From: Lentisphaerota bacterium | Lineage (GTDB): Bacteria > Verrucomicrobiota > Lentisphaeria > Victivallales > Victivallaceae | Assembly: GCA_015061615.1 (NCBI GenBank) | Contig: SUWE01000006.1 | Coordinates: 1 to 64,000, forward strand | Length of the DNA: 64,000 nucleotides | Direction of reading: 5' to 3' | Shown here: positions 17,517 to 26,466 of the stretch, piece by piece | Numbering within the stretch: position 1 is the stretch's first letter | How the letters are laid out: every line of letters begins with the position of its first letter | Notes under the pieces: generated by a model | What the model was told of the DNA's origin: nothing | Database searches by the model: none | The model's input: the letters and a program-made list of their open reading frames with translations, nothing else | Made by a program: the position numbers and the translations under genes

Positions 17517-20336
17517 ATGAAAAATACGATCGTTGGAATGGTGCTTTTTTCGGCATTGATCTTTGGATTGTGCCTGCATGGCGAAAATATGCTGAAAATG
17601 CCTGAATCGATTTCTGAAGCTCAATGGCTGTGGTGCGGTCCATCGGGAAATCCACCGAAAGAGGCTTTTTTCCGCAATGTGTTCGTAATCAACAAACCTG
17701 TCAAACGGGCATATTTTTACACATATCTGGAAGGCGGCTCCAATGTATATATCAATGGAAAGCGCGTTTCAATACATCTCTGGGAAAAATTCCGTTATTA
17801 CCGCGGCCATGTCAAAGGCAGTGGAGCAGAAATCGCCCATCTGCTCAAGCAGGGAAAAAATGTTATCGCCATCGGCGGCATGAAAACAGGCCGTTCACAT
17901 CGCGGATTCATTTTAAGAGGAGAAATTGAATTTACCGATGGAACCGGACAAGCTCTGGTCAGCTCGGCAAAACATTTTGTTGCCTCTGGTACAGCAGCAG
18001 AGAATTGGGAAAAGCTGGATTTTGATGATTCCAGCTGGACTCCCGCATGGGAACTGGGTGATGTCCGTACCAAAAACTGGAGCATTTACGGCGATGTACC
18101 GCGGATTTATTGCACTGCGCAGGAATATCAGAATTATGTAAAACTTTATACAGCGGGATTTCCTGAAGAAAAACTGCTCAAAGAACCCGAAAAACCTGAA
18201 ATAAAGGTGGTTTTCAATAAATTGACTCCCGGGATCAGTTTCAATGGTGAAGTTTTTCCGATATACACCTTGTCATCAACTGATGTGAACAGTCTTGAGG
18301 GTATGGAAATGGTTCGCAGGGGGCACAGGATCGGACTGCCTTTCTACATTATGAGTGTAAATGATCAAACTTGCGGCGGTGGTATCGGACACTATGATTT
18401 CAATACACTTGACTTGAATATCCGACGGCTTCTGGCACTCAATCCAAATGCAAAAATCATATTTTCCTATCGCGGAGTGCCGCTTACTCAATGGCTGAAA
18501 CAAAATCCCGATGAGTGTCAGGAGTATGCCATAAAACGGGATAATCCGGGCTATATAAGTTGGACATACTGGTACAATCCGCTGTCGAACTCTTTCGCCT
18601 CAAGAAAATACAGAGAAGAGGTCGTCACATCTTTTGTCAAGGCTCTGGCAGAGTTTTCGCTCCGTCAACCGTGGGGCAGACGGGTAGTGGCAATGCAGCT
18701 GCAATATGGCGGATCGGCAGACGGAATGCCTTTCGGATGTCACTCAATGCCCGATACAGGCAAGCGTATGACAGAAGCATTCCGCCGTTATCTTACAAAA
18801 AAATATGTCACTGATCAAGCACTGCAAAAGGCGTGGAATGATCCGCAGGTCACACTGCAAACTGCCGCAGTTCCCGATCAAGTCCAGCGTCTGGGATCAG
18901 GAACGCTCATCCGTAATCCTGAAGATCCGCGAGATCGCCGCCTTGCAGATTTCTACACCTGCTACCACAGTGAATTCAGCAGTTTGATCGAAGAATTCGG
19001 CAAAGCTGTAAAAACATATTTTCCTGGACGCCTTGCAGGAGCTTTTCACGGTTATATGCAGCTTGGTTACACTCCTGAAGGCAGTACTGCCAATTTTGAA
19101 CCGCTGTTGAAATCTCCTTATATCGACTATCTCAATGGTACGACTGTCGGCTACAACCTTACTGACGGACTTCACCGCATTATGAGCGTTCCTTTGCGTA
19201 AACACGGCAAATTCACCAGTATCGAAGCAGATATCCGCACGCATCGCGGCGGAGAAAAACAATGGCGCTGCAAAACCCCTGAAGAGACCCGCGCAACGGT
19301 GACCAAAGTCATAGGCAACGCTCTATTCCACGGCTGCGGTTATCATATCGTTGATTTCGGCAGAGATAAAAAATATTTTATGTGCGATGAAGCACTTGAA
19401 CCGATTCAGCAGAGTATCGTATTGTGGAAGAAATTTTTCCATAAAGCACCAGAAAATAGTTCTGATGTGGTTGTCGTGACAGATCCGAATCAAATCTGGA
19501 TGCAGGGTTCTGCGGTTTATTCTGAAAACAATCCTTTCGGTCACGGAATAATGAGCCATACACTTCAAACACTCACATTTTCGGGTTATTCCTATGACTG
19601 GATGACACTGAATGATTATCTGGAAGAAGATAAACCTTACAAAGCAGTGATTTTCCTGAATCTCTTTTCAATATCAGCTGAAAAACAACAGCAGCTGTTG
19701 AAAAAATTACGCCGTCCGGGAGTCACAGCCATCTGGAACTTTGCCCCCGGAATAGTTTCTGAAACCGGCTACTCTGAACTTTCCATGAAAAATCTTACTG
19801 GCTTGAATCTGAAATATACAACGCAAAAGCATTTGTTTTCAGCACGGCAAAGCAATGGCCGACCTTTGAAAATGTTTATGAACGGCGATAGCTGGAAAGC
19901 AAGTCCGAGAGTTTTTGCCATGGATCCTGACGCAGAGATACTTGCCCGTTTTATTGATGATGATACACCCGCGGCAGTACGCAAAACTCTTGCCGACGGT
20001 TCAACAGCGGTATTTTCAGCAATTCCCGTCAACGATTCTCTGATGTGGGCGGAATTACTTGCCAAAGCCGGGTGTCATGCCTTTACTGAACCTGGATTTT
20101 TTATCAGAAAAAACAGCAAACTGCTGATGGTCTACTCAGGTAAAGGCGGCAAAGTTGCGCCTGAAAGCAGTGTTTCAATACCGTATATCAGTCAGACAGG
20201 CAAAGCCGTTGTAACATTGGAAAAGAAAGCAGCGCATGTAACAGATATATTTACAGGGCAAGTAATTGCCAGAGATGCAAAAGAGTTCACTCTATATTCA
20301 GAAACTCCCCGCACATGGGTTCTGGAAATTGAGTAA
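17517..20336 (+). CDS. Large secreted GH42-like glycosidase
   Basis: The 939-aa product has a signal peptide (about 1-22) and a galactose-binding-like beta-sandwich (about 35-190; YFYTYLEGGSNVYINGKRV). A TIM-barrel-like region (about 230-620) includes NPNAKIIFSYRGVP, a SIEADIRTH strand (candidate nucleophile Glu) and HIVDFGRD. A Rossmann-like domain (about 640-760) reminiscent of the beta-galactosidase trimerisation domain follows, then a beta-rich tail. This order is that of GH42-type proteins, but I cannot confirm the family. GGAGT precedes the ATG, 6 bp after the GH106 stop. As the secreted enzyme of the locus, it may debranch a rhamnose-containing glycan before uptake. Confidence 0.75.
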   Translation: MKNTIVGMVLFSALIFGLCLHGENMLKMPESISEAQWLWCGPSGNPPKEAFFRNVFVINKPVKRAYFYTYLEGGSNVYINGKRVSIHLWEKFRYYRGHVKGSGAEIAHLLKQGKNVIAIGGMKTGRSHRGFILRGEIEFTDGTGQALVSSAKHFVASGTAAENWEKLDFDDSSWTPAWELGDVRTKNWSIYGDVPRIYCTAQEYQNYVKLYTAGFPEEKLLKEPEKPEIKVVFNKLTPGISFNGEVFPIYTLSSTDVNSLEGMEMVRRGHRIGLPFYIMSVNDQTCGGGIGHYDFNTLDLNIRRLLALNPNAKIIFSYRGVPLTQWLKQNPDECQEYAIKRDNPGYISWTYWYNPLSNSFASRKYREEVVTSFVKALAEFSLRQPWGRRVVAMQLQYGGSADGMPFGCHSMPDTGKRMTEAFRRYLTKKYVTDQALQKAWNDPQVTLQTAAVPDQVQRLGSGTLIRNPEDPRDRRLADFYTCYHSEFSSLIEEFGKAVKTYFPGRLAGAFHGYMQLGYTPEGSTANFEPLLKSPYIDYLNGTTVGYNLTDGLHRIMSVPLRKHGKFTSIEADIRTHRGGEKQWRCKTPEETRATVTKVIGNALFHGCGYHIVDFGRDKKYFMCDEALEPIQQSIVLWKKFFHKAPENSSDVVVVTDPNQIWMQGSAVYSENNPFGHGIMSHTLQTLTFSGYSYDWMTLNDYLEEDKPYKAVIFLNLFSISAEKQQQLLKKLRRPGVTAIWNFAPGIVSETGYSELSMKNLTGLNLKYTTQKHLFSARQSNGRPLKMFMNGDSWKASPRVFAMDPDAEILARFIDDDTPAAVRKTLADGSTAVFSAIPVNDSLMWAELLAKAGCHAFTEPGFFIRKNSKLLMVYSGKGGKVAPESSVSIPYISQTGKAVVTLEKKAAHVTDIFTGQVIARDAKEFTLYSETPRTWVLEIE

Positions 20337-20388
20337 ACGGAATCAGACCATATATTTTCACACACTGCTCACCAGAAAGGAAATTACC

Positions 20389-21645
20389 ATGAACTGCATC
20401 GAAAAATCTTTTGAAATTGCTTGCGAAATTTACCGTGAACATGGGATCAACCCCGTTCAAGCAATAGAAATACTGGAAAAAATCCCCGTTTCTCTCCACG
20501 CATGGCAGGGGGACGATGTTGTTGGATTTGAAAATTTTGAAACCGCCCTCACCGGCGGCTGTCAGGTCACGGGCAACTATCCAGGCAGAGCCGGGAGCGC
20601 AAATGAACTGCGCGTTGATCTTGATCTGGTTTTGAAACTTGTTCCTGGAACATCGCGCGTTTGTCTGCAGGGACATCAAGTTGATAAAATGATTACTGGT
20701 GTTGACCGCGACGGATATACAATCGAACACTTTGAAAATTGGCTCAACTGGGCAAAAGAACGCAAAATCGGTATGGATATTGCCCCATGTTTCTACTCAC
20801 ACCCAAAACTGGATCATGGTTTTTCTCTTTCACATCCCGATCCAGCCATCCGCAAATTCTGGATCGAACACGGCAAAGCCATCCGCCGTATAGGTGCTGA
20901 ATTCGGCAAAGTCCTCAAAACACCTGCGGTCTGCAACTTCTGGATGCCTGACGGCTTCAAAGATATTCCAGCAGACCGTTATGCTCCCAGAATGAGGATG
21001 GGAGAATCTCTGGATGAAATTTTCTCTGAAAAAATAGACGAACGATATGAACTTGATGCTGTTGAATCAAAACTTTTCGGTATCGGTGTGGAATCATGTA
21101 CCGTCGGTTCCCATGACTTCTTTATGATGTATGCGGCACAGAACAACAAACTTATATGTCTGGATTCAGGTCACTTTCACCCGACCGAATCCATTGCCGA
21201 CAAATTAAGTTCCATCGTTGCAAGGCAGGGAAGAATACTTCTGCATGTTTCACGCGGTGTCCGTTGGGATAGTGACCATGTTATCCTGCTCAACGATGAG
21301 CTGCTCTCGATCGCCCGGGAAGCGGCTGTTTACGGTTACCTGGATAAAATATTCTTCTGTCTGGATTACTTTGATGCCAGTATAAATCGGATAGCGGCAA
21401 TGGTAACCGGTGCCAGAAATATGCAAAAAGCCCTGCTTATCGCCCTGCTTGAACCGACAGAGCTGCTCAAGAAAGAAGAGGATGCTTTTGATTTCTCCGC
21501 CCGCATGGCACGGCAGGAAGAAATCAAAACTCTGCCATGGTCAAGTATCTGGAATTACTACTGCCACATTCACAACATTCCTGATGATTTTGCCATCATG
21601 AACGAAATCAGAACCTATGAGAAAAATGTCCTCGCTGTCCGTTGA
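20389..21645 (+). CDS. rhaA: L-rhamnose isomerase
   Basis: At 418 aa it has the length of RhaA. Landmarks include SLHAWQGDDVVGFE near the N-terminus, CQVTGNYPGRA, NFWMPDGFKDIPADR, SHDFFMMYA, LDSGHFHPTE and RWDSDHVILLND. The His/Asp/Glu residues in these blocks bind the divalent metals. It converts L-rhamnose to L-rhamnulose in the cytoplasm. The start at 20389 has a good AAAGGA site; an ORF extension upstream lies within the previous gene. The kinase (rhaB) and aldolase (rhaD) are not in the window, so the rest of the pathway is elsewhere. This gene ends the plus-strand rhamnoside operon. Confidence 0.95.
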   Translation: MNCIEKSFEIACEIYREHGINPVQAIEILEKIPVSLHAWQGDDVVGFENFETALTGGCQVTGNYPGRAGSANELRVDLDLVLKLVPGTSRVCLQGHQVDKMITGVDRDGYTIEHFENWLNWAKERKIGMDIAPCFYSHPKLDHGFSLSHPDPAIRKFWIEHGKAIRRIGAEFGKVLKTPAVCNFWMPDGFKDIPADRYAPRMRMGESLDEIFSEKIDERYELDAVESKLFGIGVESCTVGSHDFFMMYAAQNNKLICLDSGHFHPTESIADKLSSIVARQGRILLHVSRGVRWDSDHVILLNDELLSIAREAAVYGYLDKIFFCLDYFDASINRIAAMVTGARNMQKALLIALLEPTELLKKEEDAFDFSARMARQEEIKTLPWSSIWNYYCHIHNIPDDFAIMNEIRTYEKNVLAVR

Positions 21646-21657
21646 CCTGTTTGCAGC

Positions 21658-21687
21658 AAAAAAAAAGGACTGCCGTATTGACAGTCC
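21658..21687 (-). terminator. Terminator after VWA gene
   Basis: Stem GGACTG/CAGTCC with a 9-nt loop. On the minus strand it is followed by nine T, 16 bp beyond the VWA stop codon. On the plus strand no T-run follows, so it serves the minus strand. Confidence 0.8.
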
Positions 21688-21702
21688 CTCTGGATGAATG
21701 TG

Positions 21703-23559
21703 CTATTTTTTGCACTCTTCAGCCATTTTTACCAGAGTCAGGAACTCTGCCCGTTTGCCGTCGGAGTCATTACCGATGAGCTTTCGCGCTCTATTGAGCA
21801 ATAAAGTGTAATCGGCATTGCCTTTATATTCGCTGTTCCGCAAAAGCATACTGAATTCAGCCACTGCCGCCGCCCAGCGGATATTATCCTTTGTTTCAGG
21901 CAGTTCTTTGAGAATGAACATCTGTTTGCTGCTCTGTTCATTGCCCTCAACCTTCTGATAACGGAGCTTGAAGGTAAGTACCGCAGAGGAATTTCCCGCA
22001 ACACTCTTCTGATATTCAAGTTTGTCAACGTCACCGATATACTGTTTTTTCACCTTTTCCGGCGCATCGTTCATGATAAGTTCATAAACCGCTGTAACCT
22101 GATGACCGACACCGACTTCGCCGGAGTCCTTCGTATCGTCATTGAAATCGCGGTCGGCAAGTTCGCGCATTTCATAGCCGATAAGGCGGTAGGCGGCGAC
22201 GACGGCAGGGTTGAACTCGATCTGGATCTTCACATCTCTGGCAAGCGCAAACATCTTTCCGGTCATTTCATTATTCATCACGCGGCGCGCTTCGCGGATA
22301 TTATCAAGGTAAGTATAATTACCGTTGCCTTTATTGGCAAGCATTTTGAGTTTATTATCCTTGTAATTGCCCATGCCGACACCGAAAGCGCTCAGGTAAA
22401 CGGCGCTTTTGCGCTGCTTTTCGATCATGGAAACAAGTTCGGATTCACTGCTTGCGCCCACATTGAAATCACCGTCAGTGATAAGGACGACACGGTTGTT
22501 CCCACCTTTGATAAAGTGTTTGTGAGCAAGGCGGTAAGCTTCCTTGATACCTGCACCGCCAGGGGTGAATCCGCCGACGGAAAGATTTTCAATCTGTTTT
22601 TTGACCGCAGCTTTATCTTTACCGCTGCCGCCGTCAAGCAGAACAGTCACTCCGCCGCCGTAGGTGACGATGCTGATACGGTCACACTCACGCAGTTTGT
22701 CTGCAAGGGTCTTGAGCGCCTCAATGACAATGGGAAATGAGCCGTACATTGAACCGGAATTGTCGATGAGAAAGACGAAGTTCGATTCCGGCAGTTTGCC
22801 CTGTTCCACATCTTTTGCCTGAATACCGGCAAGCAGAAGTTTGCGTTCCGGCGCCCACGGGGCATCCATGCTTTCAAAAGTGACATTAAAGGGATTTTTC
22901 CCCTGCACTTGCGGATAATCATAGGTAAAATAGTTGATCATTTCCTCACTTCTTACCGCATCTTTCGGCGGAAGCCGGTGATACTGCTGCAAATATCTGC
23001 GGACATTGGCATAAGAAGCAGTATCCACATCCGCACCGAAGGTGGATAAGGGCTTATTCAGTGTGCTGATAAAACCTTTTTCCACGACTGCCTTATACTC
23101 TTCGGTATTGAATGCGATCGAGGCGGCAGGCATCTTTCTTAATCCGCCGGAAAAAGACGGAGCAGAATTTTCAAGCGCCATTTTTCTTTTCGGTGCAAAA
23201 CTCCTTTCAACAAGCGCGGCGGCGTCACAAACTGCGGAGTGTTCAGCTGCGGGTAACACTTCATCAAATTTGCTCTCTGCGGCAGTGGTGTCTGCGGTAT
23301 TCTGCAAAGGAGATATATCATCTGATTTATCAATAAACGCCGGCAGAATACAGCTGCACACCGCCATTGCGGCAACAGCAGTAAAGATGATTTTCAGAGC
23401 GGGACGGATTTTTTTCTTTTCAGCAACGCCCTCTTTTGCAACTCTTTTGAAGAACTCTTTTTCAAACTCCTCTGTACTTTTGAATTCTTCTTCGGGAATG
23501 GGGGTGTTTTTCACCTCGTCGAGCATTTTATCAATATCTTTATCATTAATGTTGTTCAT
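21703..23559 (-). CDS. Membrane-anchored von Willebrand factor A protein, YfbK-like
   Basis: The 618-aa product has a charged cytoplasmic N-terminus (about 1-47), one membrane segment with AVCSCILPAF (about 50-70) and a long outer part. In that part come a vWF_A N-terminal domain (about 165-235; STFGADVDTASYANVRRYL), a VWA domain with the MIDAS motif DNSGSM (near 266), and a C-terminal DUF3520-like region. The last two match the YfbK family. The N-terminal tail plus single helix is what one expects of an anti-sigma factor. The gene overlaps the ECF sigma gene by ATGA, so VWA sensing outside may control the sigma factor inside; this is inference. Confidence 0.85.
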   Translation of the reverse strand: MNNINDKDIDKMLDEVKNTPIPEEEFKSTEEFEKEFFKRVAKEGVAEKKKIRPALKIIFTAVAAMAVCSCILPAFIDKSDDISPLQNTADTTAAESKFDEVLPAAEHSAVCDAAALVERSFAPKRKMALENSAPSFSGGLRKMPAASIAFNTEEYKAVVEKGFISTLNKPLSTFGADVDTASYANVRRYLQQYHRLPPKDAVRSEEMINYFTYDYPQVQGKNPFNVTFESMDAPWAPERKLLLAGIQAKDVEQGKLPESNFVFLIDNSGSMYGSFPIVIEALKTLADKLRECDRISIVTYGGGVTVLLDGGSGKDKAAVKKQIENLSVGGFTPGGAGIKEAYRLAHKHFIKGGNNRVVLITDGDFNVGASSESELVSMIEKQRKSAVYLSAFGVGMGNYKDNKLKMLANKGNGNYTYLDNIREARRVMNNEMTGKMFALARDVKIQIEFNPAVVAAYRLIGYEMRELADRDFNDDTKDSGEVGVGHQVTAVYELIMNDAPEKVKKQYIGDVDKLEYQKSVAGNSSAVLTFKLRYQKVEGNEQSSKQMFILKELPETKDNIRWAAAVAEFSMLLRNSEYKGNADYTLLLNRARKLIGNDSDGKRAEFLTLVKMAEECKK

Positions 23560-24047
23560 ATTGCCACCTGAAGTTTTTCTCTTAAAAGTTGTTTTGCTTT
23601 GTGGATTATCTGATAGAATTTTTCCACAGTAAAACCGAGTTCGGCTGCGGCATCAGCAATATCCATGCCGCGGAAAAAGACCATCAGCAGCGACACTTTC
23701 CACGGGTCGGAAAGTTCATGAACCGCCTCATTCATCAAATCAATGCGGTAATCGGCGGTTTCTGTGCGTTTTTTACTCATTTCGGCACTGAACTTCCGGA
23801 TTTTTTCACTTTTTCTCTTTGCGGCCCGCAGACGGTCAAAACAGATATTCATCATGATTTTGAAGACCCAGGTGGAAAGTTTGGATTTCCCGTCGAACTG
23901 ATCGAACTTCTTCCATGCGGATACCAGAGCATCCTGCACCGCATCGTCAGCCTCGTTTGAGTCTTTCAACACCCGGTACGCCCCCGCCCGGAGCATCCCC
24001 AGATCGCTTGCTATAAGCGATTTGAAAATTTCCTCTTTCGTTTTCAT
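23556..24047 (-). CDS. ECF-type RNA polymerase sigma factor
   Basis: The 163-aa product has region 2 (NEADDAVQDALVSAWKKFDQ, then STWVFKIMMNICFDRLR, about 30-85) and region 4 (ELSDPWKVSLLMVFFRGMDI and a YQIIHKAKQLLREKL helix, about 110-160). These are the two domains of group 4 sigma factors. The start at 24047 is used because GAGGAAAC precedes it; an upstream start at 24062 has no site. It overlaps the VWA gene by ATGA, and that product is a candidate cognate anti-sigma factor. No clear ECF-type promoter was found upstream. Confidence 0.9.
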   Translation of the reverse strand: MKTKEEIFKSLIASDLGMLRAGAYRVLKDSNEADDAVQDALVSAWKKFDQFDGKSKLSTWVFKIMMNICFDRLRAAKRKSEKIRKFSAEMSKKRTETADYRIDLMNEAVHELSDPWKVSLLMVFFRGMDIADAAAELGFTVEKFYQIIHKAKQLLREKLQVAI

Positions 24048-24203
24048 TTTTTGTTTCCTCACGATTTTTCCAGTTACACAGCGATATCAATGTGTTTCTG
24101 TAAAGTAAGACGGAATGAATTTGCTGTTTTTTGATGGTGAGATGACTTTTTTTGAAAAATCAGCTCATTTTTTGCAGAAAAGCAGTTTTTGTACCAAAAA
24201 AGT

Positions 24204-25514
24204 TTATTTTTCAGCATTCTGTTTCTTTTCGCGCAGAGAGTTCCAGTAATCAAGACGGCGGCGTATTTCGCGCTCAAATCCGCGCTCGACCGGGCGGTAA
24301 AACTGCTTTCTGCCCATCTTTTCGGGGAAGTAGTTCTGACCGGAAAAACCTTCCGGCGTATCGTGATCGTAAATGTAATCTTTGCCGTAACCCAATTCTT
24401 TCATCAAGCGGGTCGGAGCATTGATTATATGAGCTGGCGGAGTGAGTGAAGAAAACTCCTTCGCACTCTTTTTTGCCGCTATCCACGCCGTTTCAATGGC
24501 ATTGGATTTGGGAGCAGTTCCCAGATAAACGATAAGTTCCGCTATGGCAAGTTCACCTTCAGGAGAACCGAGACGCTCATAACTTTCCCATGCGGCGATC
24601 GCCAGCTGAAGTGCCATAGGATCGGCAAGTCCCACATCCTCTGAAGCAAAACGGGTCAGACGGCGCAGGAGATATTTCGGGTCCTCCCCGCCTTCGATCA
24701 TCCGCGCCGCCCAGTAAAGCGCCGCATCGGTATCAGAGCCGCGCAGGGATTTATGCAGAGCGCTGATGAGATTGTAGTGTCCTTCGCGGTCTTTGTCATA
24801 AACAGGAGAACGCTTCTGCACCACTTTGAGCAGAGTTTCGCTGTTGAGCGTTTCGTGCATTCCGGTAAGGTCGTAAACCGTTTCCAGAAGATTGATAAAA
24901 TATCTGCCGTCACCGTCGGCAAGCTGAAGCAGAAGCTGGCGCGCCCCGTCATCCACCGGAAGTTTCCGCTTCTGGAGTTCTTCCGCCCGCACGATGAGTT
25001 TTTCAAGCGCATCACAGGATAACGGTTTGAGGACAAACACTTTACAGCGGCTCAAAAGCGCGCTGTTCAATTCAAACGAGGGATTTTCTGTTGTCGCACC
25101 GACAAGGGTGACAGTTCCGTTTTCGACGTAAGGCAGAAATCCATCCTGCTGAGCGCGGTTGAAACGGTGTATTTCGTCGATGAAAAGCAGAGTTCCTTCG
25201 CCGCAGGAGCGGTATTTTTCCGCTTCTTCAAAGGCTTTGCGCAAATCCGCAACGCCGGAAAAGACCGCCGACAGTGCAACAAAACGCATCTGTGTTTTAG
25301 TTGCAAGGATACGGGCAAGTGTGGTCTTTCCGCACCCCGGAGGTCCCCAGAGGATGAAACTTGAAAGTTTGCCGGAGTCGATCATACGCCGCAAAGGAGC
25401 GCCCACACCGAGCAAATCTTCCTGACCGACGATCTCAGAGATATCCGACGGGCGCATCCTGTCCGCCAGCGGACGGGAAAGCGTTTCCCCGAAAAGTGAT
25501 CCCTGTGTACTCAT
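24204..25514 (-). CDS. rarA: Replication-associated recombination ATPase RarA/MgsA
   Basis: The 436-aa product is an AAA+ ATPase of the clamp-loader family. It starts PLADRMRPSDISEIVGQEDL and has Walker A GPPGCGKTT (near 60) and Walker B LLFIDEIHRF. The sensor segment is GATTENPSFELNSALLSRC. The C-terminal part (HKSLRGSDTDAALYWAARMI, YPEK/GYGKDYIYDHD) is typical of RarA, which acts at stalled replication forks. It is the last gene of the minus-strand operon and overlaps the CYTH gene by ATGA. Confidence 0.95.
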   Translation of the reverse strand: MSTQGSLFGETLSRPLADRMRPSDISEIVGQEDLLGVGAPLRRMIDSGKLSSFILWGPPGCGKTTLARILATKTQMRFVALSAVFSGVADLRKAFEEAEKYRSCGEGTLLFIDEIHRFNRAQQDGFLPYVENGTVTLVGATTENPSFELNSALLSRCKVFVLKPLSCDALEKLIVRAEELQKRKLPVDDGARQLLLQLADGDGRYFINLLETVYDLTGMHETLNSETLLKVVQKRSPVYDKDREGHYNLISALHKSLRGSDTDAALYWAARMIEGGEDPKYLLRRLTRFASEDVGLADPMALQLAIAAWESYERLGSPEGELAIAELIVYLGTAPKSNAIETAWIAAKKSAKEFSSLTPPAHIINAPTRLMKELGYGKDYIYDHDTPEGFSGQNYFPEKMGRKQFYRPVERGFEREIRRRLDYWNSLREKKQNAEK

Positions 25515-25993
25515 TTATCTTCACTGCCCCATGTGGAGTAGGGAGTGCGGCTCAGCGCCCGGTTGGTGTAACGGCGGTCATTGGAAACTTCTTCCCCCAG
25601 CCATTGCGGAACGGCAAACGGGGTATTTTCATCCGGCAGTTCGATCTCAGCCGTAAAAAGCGGGGCATTGGCGCCGCAATATTCGTCGATTTCCCAGAAA
25701 AGTCCGTCTCCGGCAGGGACGATACAGCGGATTTTTTCCACCGGCGGGTCACAGACAAGATTTTCCAGCATCTCTTTTGCTTCTTCAACGGGAATGAGAT
25801 ACTCGTACTCATTGCGGGCGATTCCTTCGGCTCTGCCTTTGACAGTGAGGAATCCCAACTCATCCATCACGCGCACGCGTACGGTGGCTCCGGATGAGGA
25901 TAAATACCCCTGCACGATCCGGCTGGAACTTATAACATCCTTGCGCCATGCGTCGGATTTGAGCAGAAATTTGCGTTCGATTTCCAGTGCCAT
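25511..25993 (-). CDS. CYTH-domain protein (triphosphate tunnel enzyme)
   Basis: The 160-aa product opens with EIERKFL, the ExExK signature of CYTH proteins. Alternating strands follow with the paired basic and acidic residues that line the tunnel (ATVRVRVM, FLTVKGRA, YEYLIPVEEA, WEIDEYCG, LFTAEIELPDE). Members hydrolyse tripolyphosphate or other triphosphates; class IV adenylate cyclases share the fold. I cannot choose between these activities. It lies 3 bp from the GNAT stop codon and overlaps rarA by ATGA. Confidence 0.92.
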   Translation of the reverse strand: MALEIERKFLLKSDAWRKDVISSSRIVQGYLSSSGATVRVRVMDELGFLTVKGRAEGIARNEYEYLIPVEEAKEMLENLVCDPPVEKIRCIVPAGDGLFWEIDEYCGANAPLFTAEIELPDENTPFAVPQWLGEEVSNDRRYTNRALSRTPYSTWGSEDK

Positions 25994-25995
25994 AC

Positions 25996-26466
25996 TTATT
26001 CAGATTCCATGAGCAGAGCGATCTCGTCACAGCAGTCGCGCTTGGAACACTTTGAACAATCGCTCCATATTTTTTCGGGGAAGAGATCCTTTTTCACCTC
26101 CGTAAATCCCAGCGCACGGAAGAACTCCGGCTGCAAAGTGAGGGCAAAAAGCCGCCATTTGTCACGCTGACAGCGCAATTTTTCCACGATCATATTGATA
26201 ACTGCCCTGCCGACACCTTTGCCCTGCATCGCCGGAGCGATCACCAGAGAACGGATTTCCAGAAGATCGTTGCCGAAGTCGCGCACAGCGGCACAGCCGC
26301 ACACTTCGCCTTCGTATTCGGCAACGACGAAATTGCCGATAAAAAGGGCGATATCATCACGGGAACGGGAAAGGACGATGCGCTTGGCGGCATACATTTC
26401 CAGCAGCTCAAAAATCCTGTTGACATCACAGAGTTCCGCCTGCCGGATATTGAGAAGTTTATTCAC
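25996..26466 (-). CDS. GNAT N-acetyltransferase, short N-acetylglutamate synthase-like
   Basis: The 156-aa product has the acetyl-CoA loop PAMQGKGVGRAVI and ends with FPEKIWSDCSKCSKRDCCDE. This Cys-rich tail after a FPEK-W motif is found in the short ArgA-like GNATs that acetylate glutamate for arginine synthesis; that activity is inferred. GTG at 26466 is chosen as the start. It lies within the last codons of accA (overlap 8 bp), and the conserved GNAT beta-strand IRQAEL begins five residues later. Extending to 26505 adds 13 residues inside accA. Confidence 0.8.
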   Translation of the reverse strand: MNKLLNIRQAELCDVNRIFELLEMYAAKRIVLSRSRDDIALFIGNFVVAEYEGEVCGCAAVRDFGNDLLEIRSLVIAPAMQGKGVGRAVINMIVEKLRCQRDKWRLFALTLQPEFFRALGFTEVKKDLFPEKIWSDCSKCSKRDCCDEIALLMESE

